NCBI GenBank assembly: GCA_003241475.1
Contig: QFQB01000038.1
Location: 1 to 16,296, forward strand
Source: Micavibrio aeruginosavorus
GTDB lineage: Bacteria > Pseudomonadota > Alphaproteobacteria > Micavibrionales > Micavibrionaceae
Direction of reading: 5' to 3'
DNA length: 16,296 nt
The position numbers and the translations under genes are program-made. The notes under the pieces are model-generated. The model did no database searches. It was not told where the DNA came from and was given only the letters and a program-made list of their open reading frames with translations. Of the stretch, positions 7,587-14,374 are shown in pieces (the stretch's first letter is position 1; each line of letters starts with the position of its first letter).

Positions 7587-9502
7587 AATATAAATCTGAA
7601 ATAGACGGATTGCGCGCCGTAGCAGTTATGTCCGTAATATTATATCATTTTGGAATTCCATATTTTTCAGGCGGATTTATTGGCGTAGACATATTTTTTG
7701 TCATTTCAGGCTACTTAATAACGTCCATTATAAAAGAAGACCTCGAATTAAGCCGCTTTTCCTTCTTAAAATTCTACGAACGAAGAATAAGACGCATACT
7801 CCCAGCGCTGATTATAGTTTCATTTGTAGCCGCTATTATTTCCTGCATTATATTTTTACCAAATGATCTAGAAGACATCGGCGCCAGCCTAGTAGCCTCC
7901 ATGGCGTCCATCTCGAATATATATTTCTGGAGAAACACGGGATATTTCTCGACGGCTGCGGAGGAAAAGCCGTTTTTACACACATGGTCCTTAGGCGTTG
8001 AAGAGCAGTTTTATTTGCTGTTTCCTTTGTTTATATTCTGGATGTGGAAATTTTTTCCCCGTAAAGCGCTTCTACCGACAATGATAGTAGTTGGCATTGT
8101 TTCCATTTCTCTTGCGGAATTCTTGCTCGCGGAACGCCCCCCTATGAGCTTCTTTCTGCTACCCTCAAGAGCGTGGGAATTATTGTTAGGATCATCCTTG
8201 TCCTTTTTCAACGGACATTTTTCACCAAAAAAAAGCAGTGCAAATGCATCCTCTCTCATAGGTATAATTCTTATCTCGATTGCAGTATTAGGTTACAGCA
8301 ATTCAACAAAATTCCCTGGTGTGCATGCCTTGCTACCATGCCTAGGCGCCGCTTTAATTATTATTTCGCCATTTGGACAAAGCTTTATTGGAAAAATCCT
8401 TTCAACGAGAATTTTCGTCTTTACAGGAAAAATTTCATACTCGCTCTATCTTTGGCATTGGCCCTTGCTGGCAATGCTTCGATACCGCTATGGGGATAAT
8501 ATCTCCTATAGCAATTACGCTTTGGCATTCTTGGCTACATTTTTATTGTCAATCGCAACGTGGCGCTTTATCGAAACGCCCTTTCGCAATCCTGCATTTT
8601 TAACGCAAAAGAAAATCTTTATACTTGCGACGGCTTTTGTATTACTTTTATCTGGGACAGGGGGATTTTTGTATTTCTCCAAGGGATGGCCGCAAAGATA
8701 CGACGCCCAGACGCTTGCATTGGAAAATTCCTCAAAGCGCATAAATCCTCTAAGAAAAAAATGCCATAGTCAGGAAGGGTTCACTCAAAATAAAGGGAAT
8801 GACTGCATGATCGGCGATCTGTCTTCGCCTGAAATTTCAGTGATTATATGGGGAGATTCTCATGCGGACAGCATGTCTCCGGCGATATCGAAAATTCTTT
8901 CGGAACGCCGCATAAAGGGCATCCAAGCAACAAAAAGTAGCTGTCCGCCATTGCCGGACGATTATGAATGGAAAACCAGAAACTACGAATCCTGCAAAAT
9001 TTTCAACAAAGATGTGCTGGATTTTATTCTAAACACGCCGTCCATAGGCTATGTCGTGCTTCACGCCAGATGGGGCGGTCCGGAAAAGACTATAACGCAC
9101 AGCGGAATCCGCACAGAACAAACATTCTATGAGGCGCTCAAAGAAATTGCGGAAACAATTCAAAAGTCAGGCAGGAAAGTTTACTTCATAGCGCCCACGC
9201 CTTTGGCGGCATTTAATGTTCCCCGATGTCTGTCACGTAGGCAGGCATTCAATGATACAGATTCTTTCCCATGCGAGCCAAAGCCGAAAGCGCTGGCCTT
9301 GGCAGAGCCGCAAGAGGCGATAAACGTTTTTAAAAAAATATCTAAGAAATATCCCGTATATTTCCCGGATAGCATTCTATGCAAAGGAGAAAGGTGCCTC
9401 GTAGCCGACGGAAAAACGCCCGTCTATTACGACGACGATCACATTTCACTAGATGGAATTGAATTATTCATACCAACAATGAGGCAAAAATTCCGCTTCT
9501 AA
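7583..9502 (+). CDS. O-acyltransferase: acyltransferase-3 membrane domain fused to SGNH domain (OafA/YrhL type)
   Basis: Protein of 639 aa, the standard length for this fusion. Residues 1-360 form the multi-span acyltransferase-3 domain, with IDGLRAVAVMSVILYHFG (His22), GGFIGVDIFFVISGYLIT (30-47), RRIRRILPAL (67-76), TWSLGVEEQFYLLFP (134-148) and WHWP (291-294). After the last span, a periplasmic SGNH domain carries WGDSHADS (423-430, nucleophile Ser426) and YYDDDHIS (615-622, Asp617/His620 dyad). Known members move an acetyl or other acyl group across the membrane onto O-antigen, capsule or related glycans. Here it is the last gene of the glycan run, so O-acylation of the exported glycan is the likely job. 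Its start overlaps the GT4 stop (ATGA), and its stop overlaps the stop of the convergent DUF4442 gene. Confidence 0.93.
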   Translation: MKYKSEIDGLRAVAVMSVILYHFGIPYFSGGFIGVDIFFVISGYLITSIIKEDLELSRFSFLKFYERRIRRILPALIIVSFVAAIISCIIFLPNDLEDIGASLVASMASISNIYFWRNTGYFSTAAEEKPFLHTWSLGVEEQFYLLFPLFIFWMWKFFPRKALLPTMIVVGIVSISLAEFLLAERPPMSFFLLPSRAWELLLGSSLSFFNGHFSPKKSSANASSLIGIILISIAVLGYSNSTKFPGVHALLPCLGAALIIISPFGQSFIGKILSTRIFVFTGKISYSLYLWHWPLLAMLRYRYGDNISYSNYALAFLATFLLSIATWRFIETPFRNPAFLTQKKIFILATAFVLLLSGTGGFLYFSKGWPQRYDAQTLALENSSKRINPLRKKCHSQEGFTQNKGNDCMIGDLSSPEISVIIWGDSHADSMSPAISKILSERRIKGIQATKSSCPPLPDDYEWKTRNYESCKIFNKDVLDFILNTPSIGYVVLHARWGGPEKTITHSGIRTEQTFYEALKEIAETIQKSGRKVYFIAPTPLAAFNVPRCLSRRQAFNDTDSFPCEPKPKALALAEPQEAINVFKKISKKYPVYFPDSILCKGERCLVADGKTPVYYDDDHISLDGIELFIPTMRQKFRF

Positions 9503-10017
9503 AGTTTTTGGCTTTTCACCAAATCCCATTTTTTAACCTGCCAGACCGTCGTGGCCGTGGCTATAAGCAGGCGATCTTTGTCGTATATTTCCGTGACAAC
9601 TTCAACACGCGGTACTTCGCCGGCATTTATCGTTTCCATCATCGCCTTAATCGTTTCCGGCAGGATAACGCATTCGCCTGTCACGTCTCCACGCGCCTGT
9701 TTGGCGTAATCAACGCTCACATCCGACATTAAGGGGCGAAATTTCCCAAACGGAAAATTCCGGATAATGATCAATCCTGCGCATGTTTCTCCAAGCGTAA
9801 AGAGCGCGCCGGCATGAATGCTTCCCACATGGTTGCGGACGCCACGTTTGCGTTTGACGGCGATAACGCAGCGGTTGTCGCTCCATTCCAGCATTTTGCC
9901 GCCCAGATGCGCATTGAAAGGAGACAAAAAAGACAAGAAGGTCATGGCAACCCAATGGCCAAGCTTTGGGTTCTTCTTTTCCAAACTCGCAATGGAAGAA
10001 AATGGATCAAACGGCAT
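9499..10017 (-). CDS. DUF4442 / hot-dog fold thioesterase-like protein
   Basis: Protein of 172 aa of hot-dog fold type. The signature RNHVGSIHAGALFTLGE (61-77) matches what I know of DUF4442/PaaI-like proteins, whose Gly-x-x-His-A-G-A helix lies in the acyl-CoA thioesterase core. MSDVSVDYAKQARGDV (97-112) and EVVTEIYDKDRLLIATATTVWQ (139-160) would be the following strands of the sheet. Biochemical activity is only inferred; the substrate is unknown. It is the second gene of a leftward pair: it overlaps the upstream monooxygenase by 11 nt and has a strong GGGAGG six bases before its ATG. Its TAG shares bases with the TAA of the convergent acyltransferase, so there is no space for a terminator between them. 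Confidence 0.82.
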   Translation of the reverse strand: MPFDPFSSIASLEKKNPKLGHWVAMTFLSFLSPFNAHLGGKMLEWSDNRCVIAVKRKRGVRNHVGSIHAGALFTLGETCAGLIIIRNFPFGKFRPLMSDVSVDYAKQARGDVTGECVILPETIKAMMETINAGEVPRVEVVTEIYDKDRLLIATATTVWQVKKWDLVKSQKL

Positions 10018-10999
10018 TACGCGCCTCCCAAAATTCTGTCATAAGCTGTCTCATAACATCTGCCGTAGGCCGGATGTCATGGATAAGGCCTACGCCTTGT
10101 CCCGCGCTCCATACTGTCTTCCATGTTACTGATTGCGCGGCGGCTTCCAGAGACTTTGTTCCTTGCATGTATCTGAGCAATTTCGCGTATTTCGCGGTAA
10201 GGGGATGCTTGCGCAAAAAAGCCTCGATCGGCGGTAGCTCCAATCCCATCTTTTGAATAAAGGGCGTGTTGATTACAGCCGCTGGCGTGCCTGAAATTCG
10301 TTTTGTAAGAACAATATCCTCCGGCTCGGCCTTTAATACGGCATTTTTGTAGTCTTGCGAAACGCCGGCCTCGGCTGTCGCGATAAATCGCGTTCCGATT
10401 TGTACGGCATCAGCCCCGAGAATAATCGCCGCCAGAATCTGCTTTCCGGTTGCGATGCCGCCCGCCGCGACGACAGGAATTTTTAAATGTTGTTTTAGAT
10501 AAGGGATAAGAACCATGGGCGACACAGGCCCGGCATGTCCGCCGGCACCTGACGATACAGCGATAACTCCATCCGCACCCAAATCCTGAACCTTCTGCGC
10601 ATATTTCAAATCGACAACATCGCAAAACACCTTGCCGCCGTAAGAATGGACTGCCTCGATCACAGCTTTGGGATTTCCAAGCGATGTAATAACCATAGGC
10701 ACCTGATGTTGCCTAATAGTCTCCAGATCCTGCTCCGCACGAAGATTGCTTTTGTTGACGATCAGGTTAACGCCATAGGGACGGTTCGTTCCCGCGCGGA
10801 TTTTATCCAGCGCCGCGCCGAACTGCTCCGTCGAGCGCCAGTTGAGAGAAGGGGCCGCACCCACACCACCTGCATTCGACGCTTCAGTCACCATGGCTTC
10901 ATTACTGACAAGAAACATGGGGGCCGCAATAATGGGGAAATCGCACCCCATAAGATTGGTGAAGGATGTCTTGAATGGTAGAGGAGACGTATTATTCAT
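10007..10999 (-). CDS. nitronate monooxygenase family FMN-dependent oxidoreductase
   Basis: Protein of 330 aa with the TIM-barrel layout of nitronate monooxygenase (formerly 2-nitropropane dioxygenase) proteins. It shows CDFPIIAAPMFLVSN (19-33) at the first strand, YGVNLIVNKSN (75-85), and GAGGHAGP (151-158) with the candidate catalytic His155. FMN-phosphate loops are VVAAGGIATGKQ (176-187) and GADAVQIGTRFIAT (195-208). Classic members oxidise nitronates, while others (FabK-like, or of unknown substrate) share the fold, so the substrate is left open. It is the first gene of a leftward pair with the DUF4442 protein. The start at 10999 has no clear Shine-Dalgarno. Confidence 0.88.
   Translation of the reverse strand: MNNTSPLPFKTSFTNLMGCDFPIIAAPMFLVSNEAMVTEASNAGGVGAAPSLNWRSTEQFGAALDKIRAGTNRPYGVNLIVNKSNLRAEQDLETIRQHQVPMVITSLGNPKAVIEAVHSYGGKVFCDVVDLKYAQKVQDLGADGVIAVSSGAGGHAGPVSPMVLIPYLKQHLKIPVVAAGGIATGKQILAAIILGADAVQIGTRFIATAEAGVSQDYKNAVLKAEPEDIVLTKRISGTPAAVINTPFIQKMGLELPPIEAFLRKHPLTAKYAKLLRYMQGTKSLEAAAQSVTWKTVWSAGQGVGLIHDIRPTADVMRQLMTEFWEARNAV
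10024..10029 (-). promoter_or_regulatory. strong Shine-Dalgarno inside the upstream gene
   Basis: GGGAGG on the minus strand, six bases before the ATG at 10017, lies within the last codons of the monooxygenase gene. It fixes the start of the DUF4442 protein and suggests independent, efficient re-initiation despite the 11-nt overlap. Confidence 0.7.
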
Positions 11000-11072
11000 C
11001 TGCTAAGTATGCGGCAAAATATCTTAAAGGTCTATAAAAACACAAAAGCATGAGCAGAAGAGATAACACAAC

Positions 11073-11090
11073 TTAAGCGTAGAAGCTTAA
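11073..11090 (-). terminator. weak hairpin just after the AhpD-like gene
   Basis: TTAAGC (11073-11078) pairs with GCTTAA (11085-11090) around a six-base loop, starting three bases past the stop codon of the leftward AhpD-like gene. The sequence following on the minus strand is only partly T-rich (GTTGTGTT), and the stem is short and A/T-rich, so termination is a tentative reading. Confidence 0.3.
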
Positions 11091-11092
11091 CT

Positions 11093-11443
11093 TTACACAA
11101 CGACACCATTAAACTGATCAAAAGCGCGTAAAGCATCTGCCGCATACATCAAAGCGGGCCCGCCGCCCATATAAACGCACATAGACAACACATCTGATAT
11201 TTCTTCACGTGTTGCCCCTAAATCTTTCAGCGCCTTGGCGTGGAAACCGATACAGCCATCACAACGCTGTGTAACACCAATAGCCAAAGCTATGAATTCC
11301 TTTGTCCTTTTATCCAGAGCGCCATCTGCCGTAGCCGCCTTAGCCATGGCATAAAATCCGCCCATCGTTTCAGGCGACGTTTGTTTGAGTTGCGCCGTAT
11401 ATTCAGAAATATCGCTTGTGATCTTCTTGTAATCTTTGACCAT
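11093..11443 (-). CDS. AhpD-like carboxymuconolactone decarboxylase-family protein
   Basis: Small all-helical protein of 116 aa. The active-site set of AhpD is present with exact spacing: Glu49, Cys61, Cys64 and His68, in RCDGCIGFHAKAL (60-72). This matches the E-x11-C-x2-C-x3-H pattern known from Mycobacterium AhpD (Glu118, Cys130, Cys133, His137). It therefore probably acts as a thiol-dependent peroxidase or disulfide reductase in the cytoplasm; the physiological reductant and substrate are not visible. An AAAGG seven bases before the ATG is the likely ribosome binding site. It is divergent from the ArsR repressor, with only 72 bases between them, and its promoter carries the palindrome at 11484-11497, so control by that repressor is likely. 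Confidence 0.9.
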   Translation of the reverse strand: MVKDYKKITSDISEYTAQLKQTSPETMGGFYAMAKAATADGALDKRTKEFIALAIGVTQRCDGCIGFHAKALKDLGATREEISDVLSMCVYMGGGPALMYAADALRAFDQFNGVVV

Positions 11444-11475
11444 AAATTTGCCTTTTATTTTTTAATACACTTATT

Positions 11476-11504
11476 TATAATATTACATATATATGTATTG
11501 TCAA
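11476..11504 (-). promoter_or_regulatory. promoter of the AhpD-like gene with palindromic operator in the spacer
   Basis: On the minus strand TTGACA (11504-11499) and TATTAT (11482-11477) are separated by 16 bases: a perfect -35 and a -10 with one mismatch. The whole spacer is occupied by a perfect 14-bp palindrome, TACATATATATGTA (11484-11497). On the plus strand TATAAT (11476-11481) could be the -10 of the divergent ArsR gene, with only a weak -35 (TTTTAT, 11453-11458). A dimeric ArsR-family repressor bound here would block both directions. The elements are seen; repression is inferred. Confidence 0.65.
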
Positions 11505-11515
11505 GAGGTTGATAC

Positions 11516-11836
11516 ATGCCACCAAACAAAATGAAACAAATGGATAACAATGCGGAAAAAGCGGCCGCTTTTCTGGCTGGTTTAGCCAGTCCGCACCGCT
11601 TGCGCATATTGTGCCAACTAGCAGACGGAGAGAAAAGCGTTACTCAAATTATAAAGGGGACAGGCCTAGCCCAAACATCTATGTCTCAGCATCTAAACAA
11701 ATTAAAGGAGGAGGGAATAGTTTCCTTCCGACGTGAACATAGAACGCTTTACTATTTTATTACAGACTCAATGGCGTTGGAGATCATGGGCATAATGTAT
11801 GAACATTATTGCAAGAAGAAGGGACATAAATCATAA
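11516..11836 (+). CDS. ArsR-family repressor, two-cysteine YgaV/BigR/SqrR type
   Basis: Protein of 106 aa with a winged helix-turn-helix: ASPHRLRILCQL (24-35), recognition region GLAQTSMSQHLNKLKEEG (50-67), and wing RREHRTLYYFI (72-82). It has exactly two cysteines, Cys33 and Cys99 (in MYEHYCKKKG). These correspond by position to the pair in YgaV, BigR and SqrR that forms a di-, tri- or tetrasulfide on exposure to sulfide or persulfide and releases DNA. The metal-site motif of ArsR/SmtB (ELCVCDL) is absent, arguing against metal sensing. An AGAGG seven bases upstream supports the ATG at 11516. It overlaps the rhodanese gene by one base (TAATG), as in the E. coli ygaV-ygaP pair. Likely autoregulated through the palindrome upstream. 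Confidence 0.88.
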   Translation: MPPNKMKQMDNNAEKAAAFLAGLASPHRLRILCQLADGEKSVTQIIKGTGLAQTSMSQHLNKLKEEGIVSFRREHRTLYYFITDSMALEIMGIMYEHYCKKKGHKS

Positions 11837-12363
11837 TGGAACACAATAACATTTCGCCGCAACAGGCACATACATGGCTAGCTTCAGGAGAAGCTATATT
11901 GATTGACGTTCGTGAGCCGGATGAGTTTAAGGCAGAACATATTGCCTATGCTATATCCTTACCACTCGCTGGTGTTTCCAACCTGATTGAGCAAATGCAA
12001 ATCCCCATTGATCGTAAAATTATATTTCATTGTTTTCGAGGAAAACGTGGAGAACAGGCTTGCGCTCTGATGCAAAAAAAGAATGCAACTTGTTCCGTCT
12101 ATAACATCGAGGGCGGAATTAATTCTTGGAAAGTTGCAGGGTATCCTGTCGTTCTTTCCGCCAACTCCAAAATCTCCATCTTTAGGCAAGTGCAAATCAT
12201 CGTTGGACTTGCTCTGGTGACAACTACGCTCGTCGGATTTAGTGGTCAAGCATGGGGCTTTACTGTATCAGGGTTTTTGGGAGCGGCCCTTACATTTGCG
12301 GGCATCTCGGGCTGGTGCGGTCTTGCCGCATTGCTTACAAAAGCCCCCTGGAATAAAAAGTAG
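11836..12363 (+). CDS. ygaP: membrane-anchored rhodanese, YgaP-like
   Basis: Protein of 175 aa, essentially the E. coli YgaP length (174). An N-terminal rhodanese domain (about 1-108) has LIDVREPDEF (22-31) and the active-site loop IIFHCFRGKRG (62-72) with catalytic Cys66. The C-terminal part carries RQVQIIVGLAL (117-127), then two hydrophobic spans (about 119-136 and 144-168) and ends in KAPWNKK. RQVQIA..G, FAGISG-CG and the PWN ending are shared with YgaP as I recall it. It transfers sulfane sulfur from thiosulfate or persulfides to thiols or cyanide and is held in the inner membrane with the catalytic domain in the cytoplasm. The ATG shares one base with the stop of the ArsR gene, so the two are co-translated. 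Confidence 0.93.
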   Translation: MEHNNISPQQAHTWLASGEAILIDVREPDEFKAEHIAYAISLPLAGVSNLIEQMQIPIDRKIIFHCFRGKRGEQACALMQKKNATCSVYNIEGGINSWKVAGYPVVLSANSKISIFRQVQIIVGLALVTTTLVGFSGQAWGFTVSGFLGAALTFAGISGWCGLAALLTKAPWNKK

Positions 12364-12418
12364 TCCAAACACCCCTGTCTTTAAAAATCGGGTTTAGCAA
12401 AAACTGTTGCAACAAAAA

Positions 12419-12508
12419 TGGCGGAAGAGGTGAGATTCGAACTCACGGAGGACTTGCATCCTCGCCGGTTTTCAAGACCGGTGCATTCAACCGCTCTGCC
12501 ACTCTTCC
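12419..12508 (-). tRNA. tRNA-Ser (anticodon UGA), CCA encoded
   Basis: Read on the minus strand, the acceptor stem is GGAAGAG/CTCTTCC, followed by discriminator G and an encoded CCA (12421-12419). The D-arm contains AGCGGTTGAA. The anticodon stem-loop is CCGGT-CTTGAAA-ACCGG, giving anticodon TGA. A long class II variable arm (GAGGA/TCCTC) and the T-arm GTTCGAATC complete it. The long variable arm, anticodon and near-identity of the anticodon and T arms to E. coli serT fix it as serine. The 3' end faces the YgaP gene; the promoter must lie between 12509 and the divergent DUF218 gene. Confidence 0.97.
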
Positions 12509-12584
12509 GCACGGTTATGAAATCCTGTGCACCATAGACGATCTGCGCTTGGGGCCGCAAGCGTAATCTGCTAAATATTCCAAC

Positions 12585-13403
12585 ATGTTCTTTGGGCTTT
12601 CGAAACTTTTCTGGAGCATGGCGCAACCGCTCAACGCCTTGTGCCTTCTGGGCTTGCTGGGGCTTCTGGTCCGCTTGCGCTGGAAAAAGGCGGGGCAGAG
12701 GATTATGTCCGCCGCCCTGATAGCTATTTTGTTGTTCGGCTTCCTCCCTATCGGCCCGTTGTTGCTTTACACTCTTGAACGCCAATACCCAACGCCATCG
12801 ACACTCCCGCTCAAAATCGACGGCATCATCGTGCTTGGCGGCGCCTTCGAAGCCTACATGACGGCCGCTACGGGGCAGATTGCCGCGAATGGGCAGATAG
12901 GACGCGTATTATGCTTCATAGATATTGCCAAACAGCATCCCGAAGCCAAACTGGTTTACAGCGGCGGAGCAGGCGACATCATGAATCCGCAAGCGATGGA
13001 AAGCGAAGATGCCCGCAAATTTTTTGCCCTTGCGGGTTTGGGCGGACGCAAAATTTTCTATGAAGAAAAATCACGCAACACCTATGAAAATGCCTATTAC
13101 ACCAAAAAAATGATGCAGCCCAAAGCTGGTGAAAACTGGGTTCTTGCCACGTCCGCCTATCATATGCCACGTTCTGTCGGTATTTTCACAAAACTGGATT
13201 GGTCTGTCATTCCCTATGAATGCGACCGCAAAATCCATCCCGATGGGCCATTTTTTAAGTCACTGCCCAGCGTAACAGGTAATTTTTACGCATTATCTTT
13301 GGCGACAAAGGAATTGCTCGGTAGCATCGCCTATTATTTCACCGGAAAAACAGCACAAATTCTGCCTCTGACCCCATTGGAGATCAATTATGCGCCTGAT
13401 TAG
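12585..13403 (+). CDS. YdcF/ElyC-like DUF218 membrane protein
   Basis: Protein of 272 aa. Two N-terminal membrane spans (about 15-31 and 40-61) are followed by a DUF218 domain with the conserved blocks IDGIIVLGGA (78-87), AKLVYSGGAG (121-130), EEKSRNTYENAYYTKKM (160-176) and VLATSAYHMPRSVGIF (186-201). E. coli relatives (ElyC, SanA, YdcF) influence envelope integrity and peptidoglycan or lipid-carrier metabolism, but the chemistry is not settled. Here it directly precedes and overlaps by 14 nt a lytic transglycosylase gene, which supports a cell-wall role. No Shine-Dalgarno is visible before the ATG at 12585. A second in-frame ATG twelve codons in (12618) would remove part of the first span and is less likely. 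Confidence 0.85.
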   Translation: MFFGLSKLFWSMAQPLNALCLLGLLGLLVRLRWKKAGQRIMSAALIAILLFGFLPIGPLLLYTLERQYPTPSTLPLKIDGIIVLGGAFEAYMTAATGQIAANGQIGRVLCFIDIAKQHPEAKLVYSGGAGDIMNPQAMESEDARKFFALAGLGGRKIFYEEKSRNTYENAYYTKKMMQPKAGENWVLATSAYHMPRSVGIFTKLDWSVIPYECDRKIHPDGPFFKSLPSVTGNFYALSLATKELLGSIAYYFTGKTAQILPLTPLEINYAPD

Positions 13404-14367
13404 CAGACTTTCCTTCTTGTTCTTGTGCGTTGCCGCGGCTACGACCTCGGCCCACGCCCAAACAACCACAAAGGATTTCGCCGCATGGCTGAAAGAATTT
13501 CGTGTGGAAGCGCGGCAGTCCGGCATTTCCCAAGCGACAATTGACGCAACCCTGACAAACTTGCAACCGCTCCCGAAAGTCATTGCCCTCGATCAAAAAC
13601 AGCCGGAGAAAAAAATCACCTTTTCACAGTACAAGAAAAACGTGGTCAATCCGGACCGCATTGCCAAAGGCCGCGCACTTTTATCGCAACACTGGAACGA
13701 ACTGAAATGGGTAGAGGAGAAAACCTGCGTCGCGCCGCAATATGTCGTAGCGCTCTGGGGCATAGAAACCAATTTTGGCACCAACACAGGCGGCTTCAAA
13801 GTCATAGATTCTCTTGCCACGCTGGCATGGGAAGGGCGACGCGCATCTTTCTTCAAATCCGAATTGCTCAAAGCCTTGAAGATTATCGATGAAGGGCACA
13901 TAACGCCTGCAGCGATGAAAGGCTCGTGGGCGGGCGCGATGGGACAAAATCAATTCATGCCGTCCAGTTTCTTTAATTTCGCCGTGGATGCAAATGGAGA
14001 CGGCCACAAAGACATCTGGAACACGCGAATCGATGTCTTCGCCTCGACAGCGAATTACCTCCATAAAAGCGGCTGGGCATGCGGACAAAGATGGGGACGC
14101 CGCGTATCGCTTCCGGCAAACTTCCCTGCCGACCAAATCGGTCCTAAAATCACCAAGCCTTTGTCCCATTGGAAAAACATGGGTATAAAGGATAGCTCCG
14201 GAGCGGCGCTGCCGTCCGACGATATGAAAGCATCCGTCGTTGCGCCCGACGGGATTGGCGGCGAAGCCTATATCGTCTATGGTAACTACCAGACCATCAT
14301 GTCGTGGAACCGTTCCACCTATTTTGCAACCTCTGTCGGGCTTCTGGCTGACGCCCTCGCCAAATAA
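13390..14367 (+). CDS. mltB: lytic murein transglycosylase, MltB family (SLT_2)
   Basis: Protein of 325 aa with a Sec signal peptide (hydrophobic residues 7-19, likely cleavage after AHA at 23), so it acts in the periplasm; no lipobox is seen. Motifs: VVALWGIETNFGTNTGGF (119-136) with catalytic Glu126, TLAWEGRRASFF (144-155), GSWAGAMGQNQFMPSSF (178-194), and the terminal WNRSTYFATSVGLLADAL (306-323). The family usually has GQTQFMPSSY at the substrate groove; Asn and Phe replace Thr and Tyr here, mild changes. It cleaves glycan strands with formation of 1,6-anhydro-muropeptides. No C-terminal peptidoglycan-binding domain is present. The start overlaps the DUF218 stop by 14 nt, and seven bases separate it from rlpA. 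Confidence 0.93.
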   Translation: MRLISRLSFLFLCVAAATTSAHAQTTTKDFAAWLKEFRVEARQSGISQATIDATLTNLQPLPKVIALDQKQPEKKITFSQYKKNVVNPDRIAKGRALLSQHWNELKWVEEKTCVAPQYVVALWGIETNFGTNTGGFKVIDSLATLAWEGRRASFFKSELLKALKIIDEGHITPAAMKGSWAGAMGQNQFMPSSFFNFAVDANGDGHKDIWNTRIDVFASTANYLHKSGWACGQRWGRRVSLPANFPADQIGPKITKPLSHWKNMGIKDSSGAALPSDDMKASVVAPDGIGGEAYIVYGNYQTIMSWNRSTYFATSVGLLADALAK

Positions 14368-14374
14368 TCAGTTC

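Noticed and set aside
12405..12414. TGTTGCAACA palindrome after tRNA-Ser as a terminator
   Set aside because: The palindrome leaves no loop, so it cannot fold as an intrinsic terminator hairpin.
12381..12785. 134-aa minus-strand open frame spanning the tRNA
   Set aside because: It runs through tRNA-Ser and antisense to the DUF218 gene, so it cannot be a real protein gene.
13681..14169. 162-aa minus-strand open frame
   Set aside because: It is the antisense shadow of mltB, with an unlikely amino-acid composition (Arg/Cys/His rich) and no recognisable domain.
14240..14374. ATG at 14240 as start of rlpA
   Set aside because: The 45-residue extension overlaps mltB in another frame and would bury the lipoprotein signal that begins at ATG 14375.
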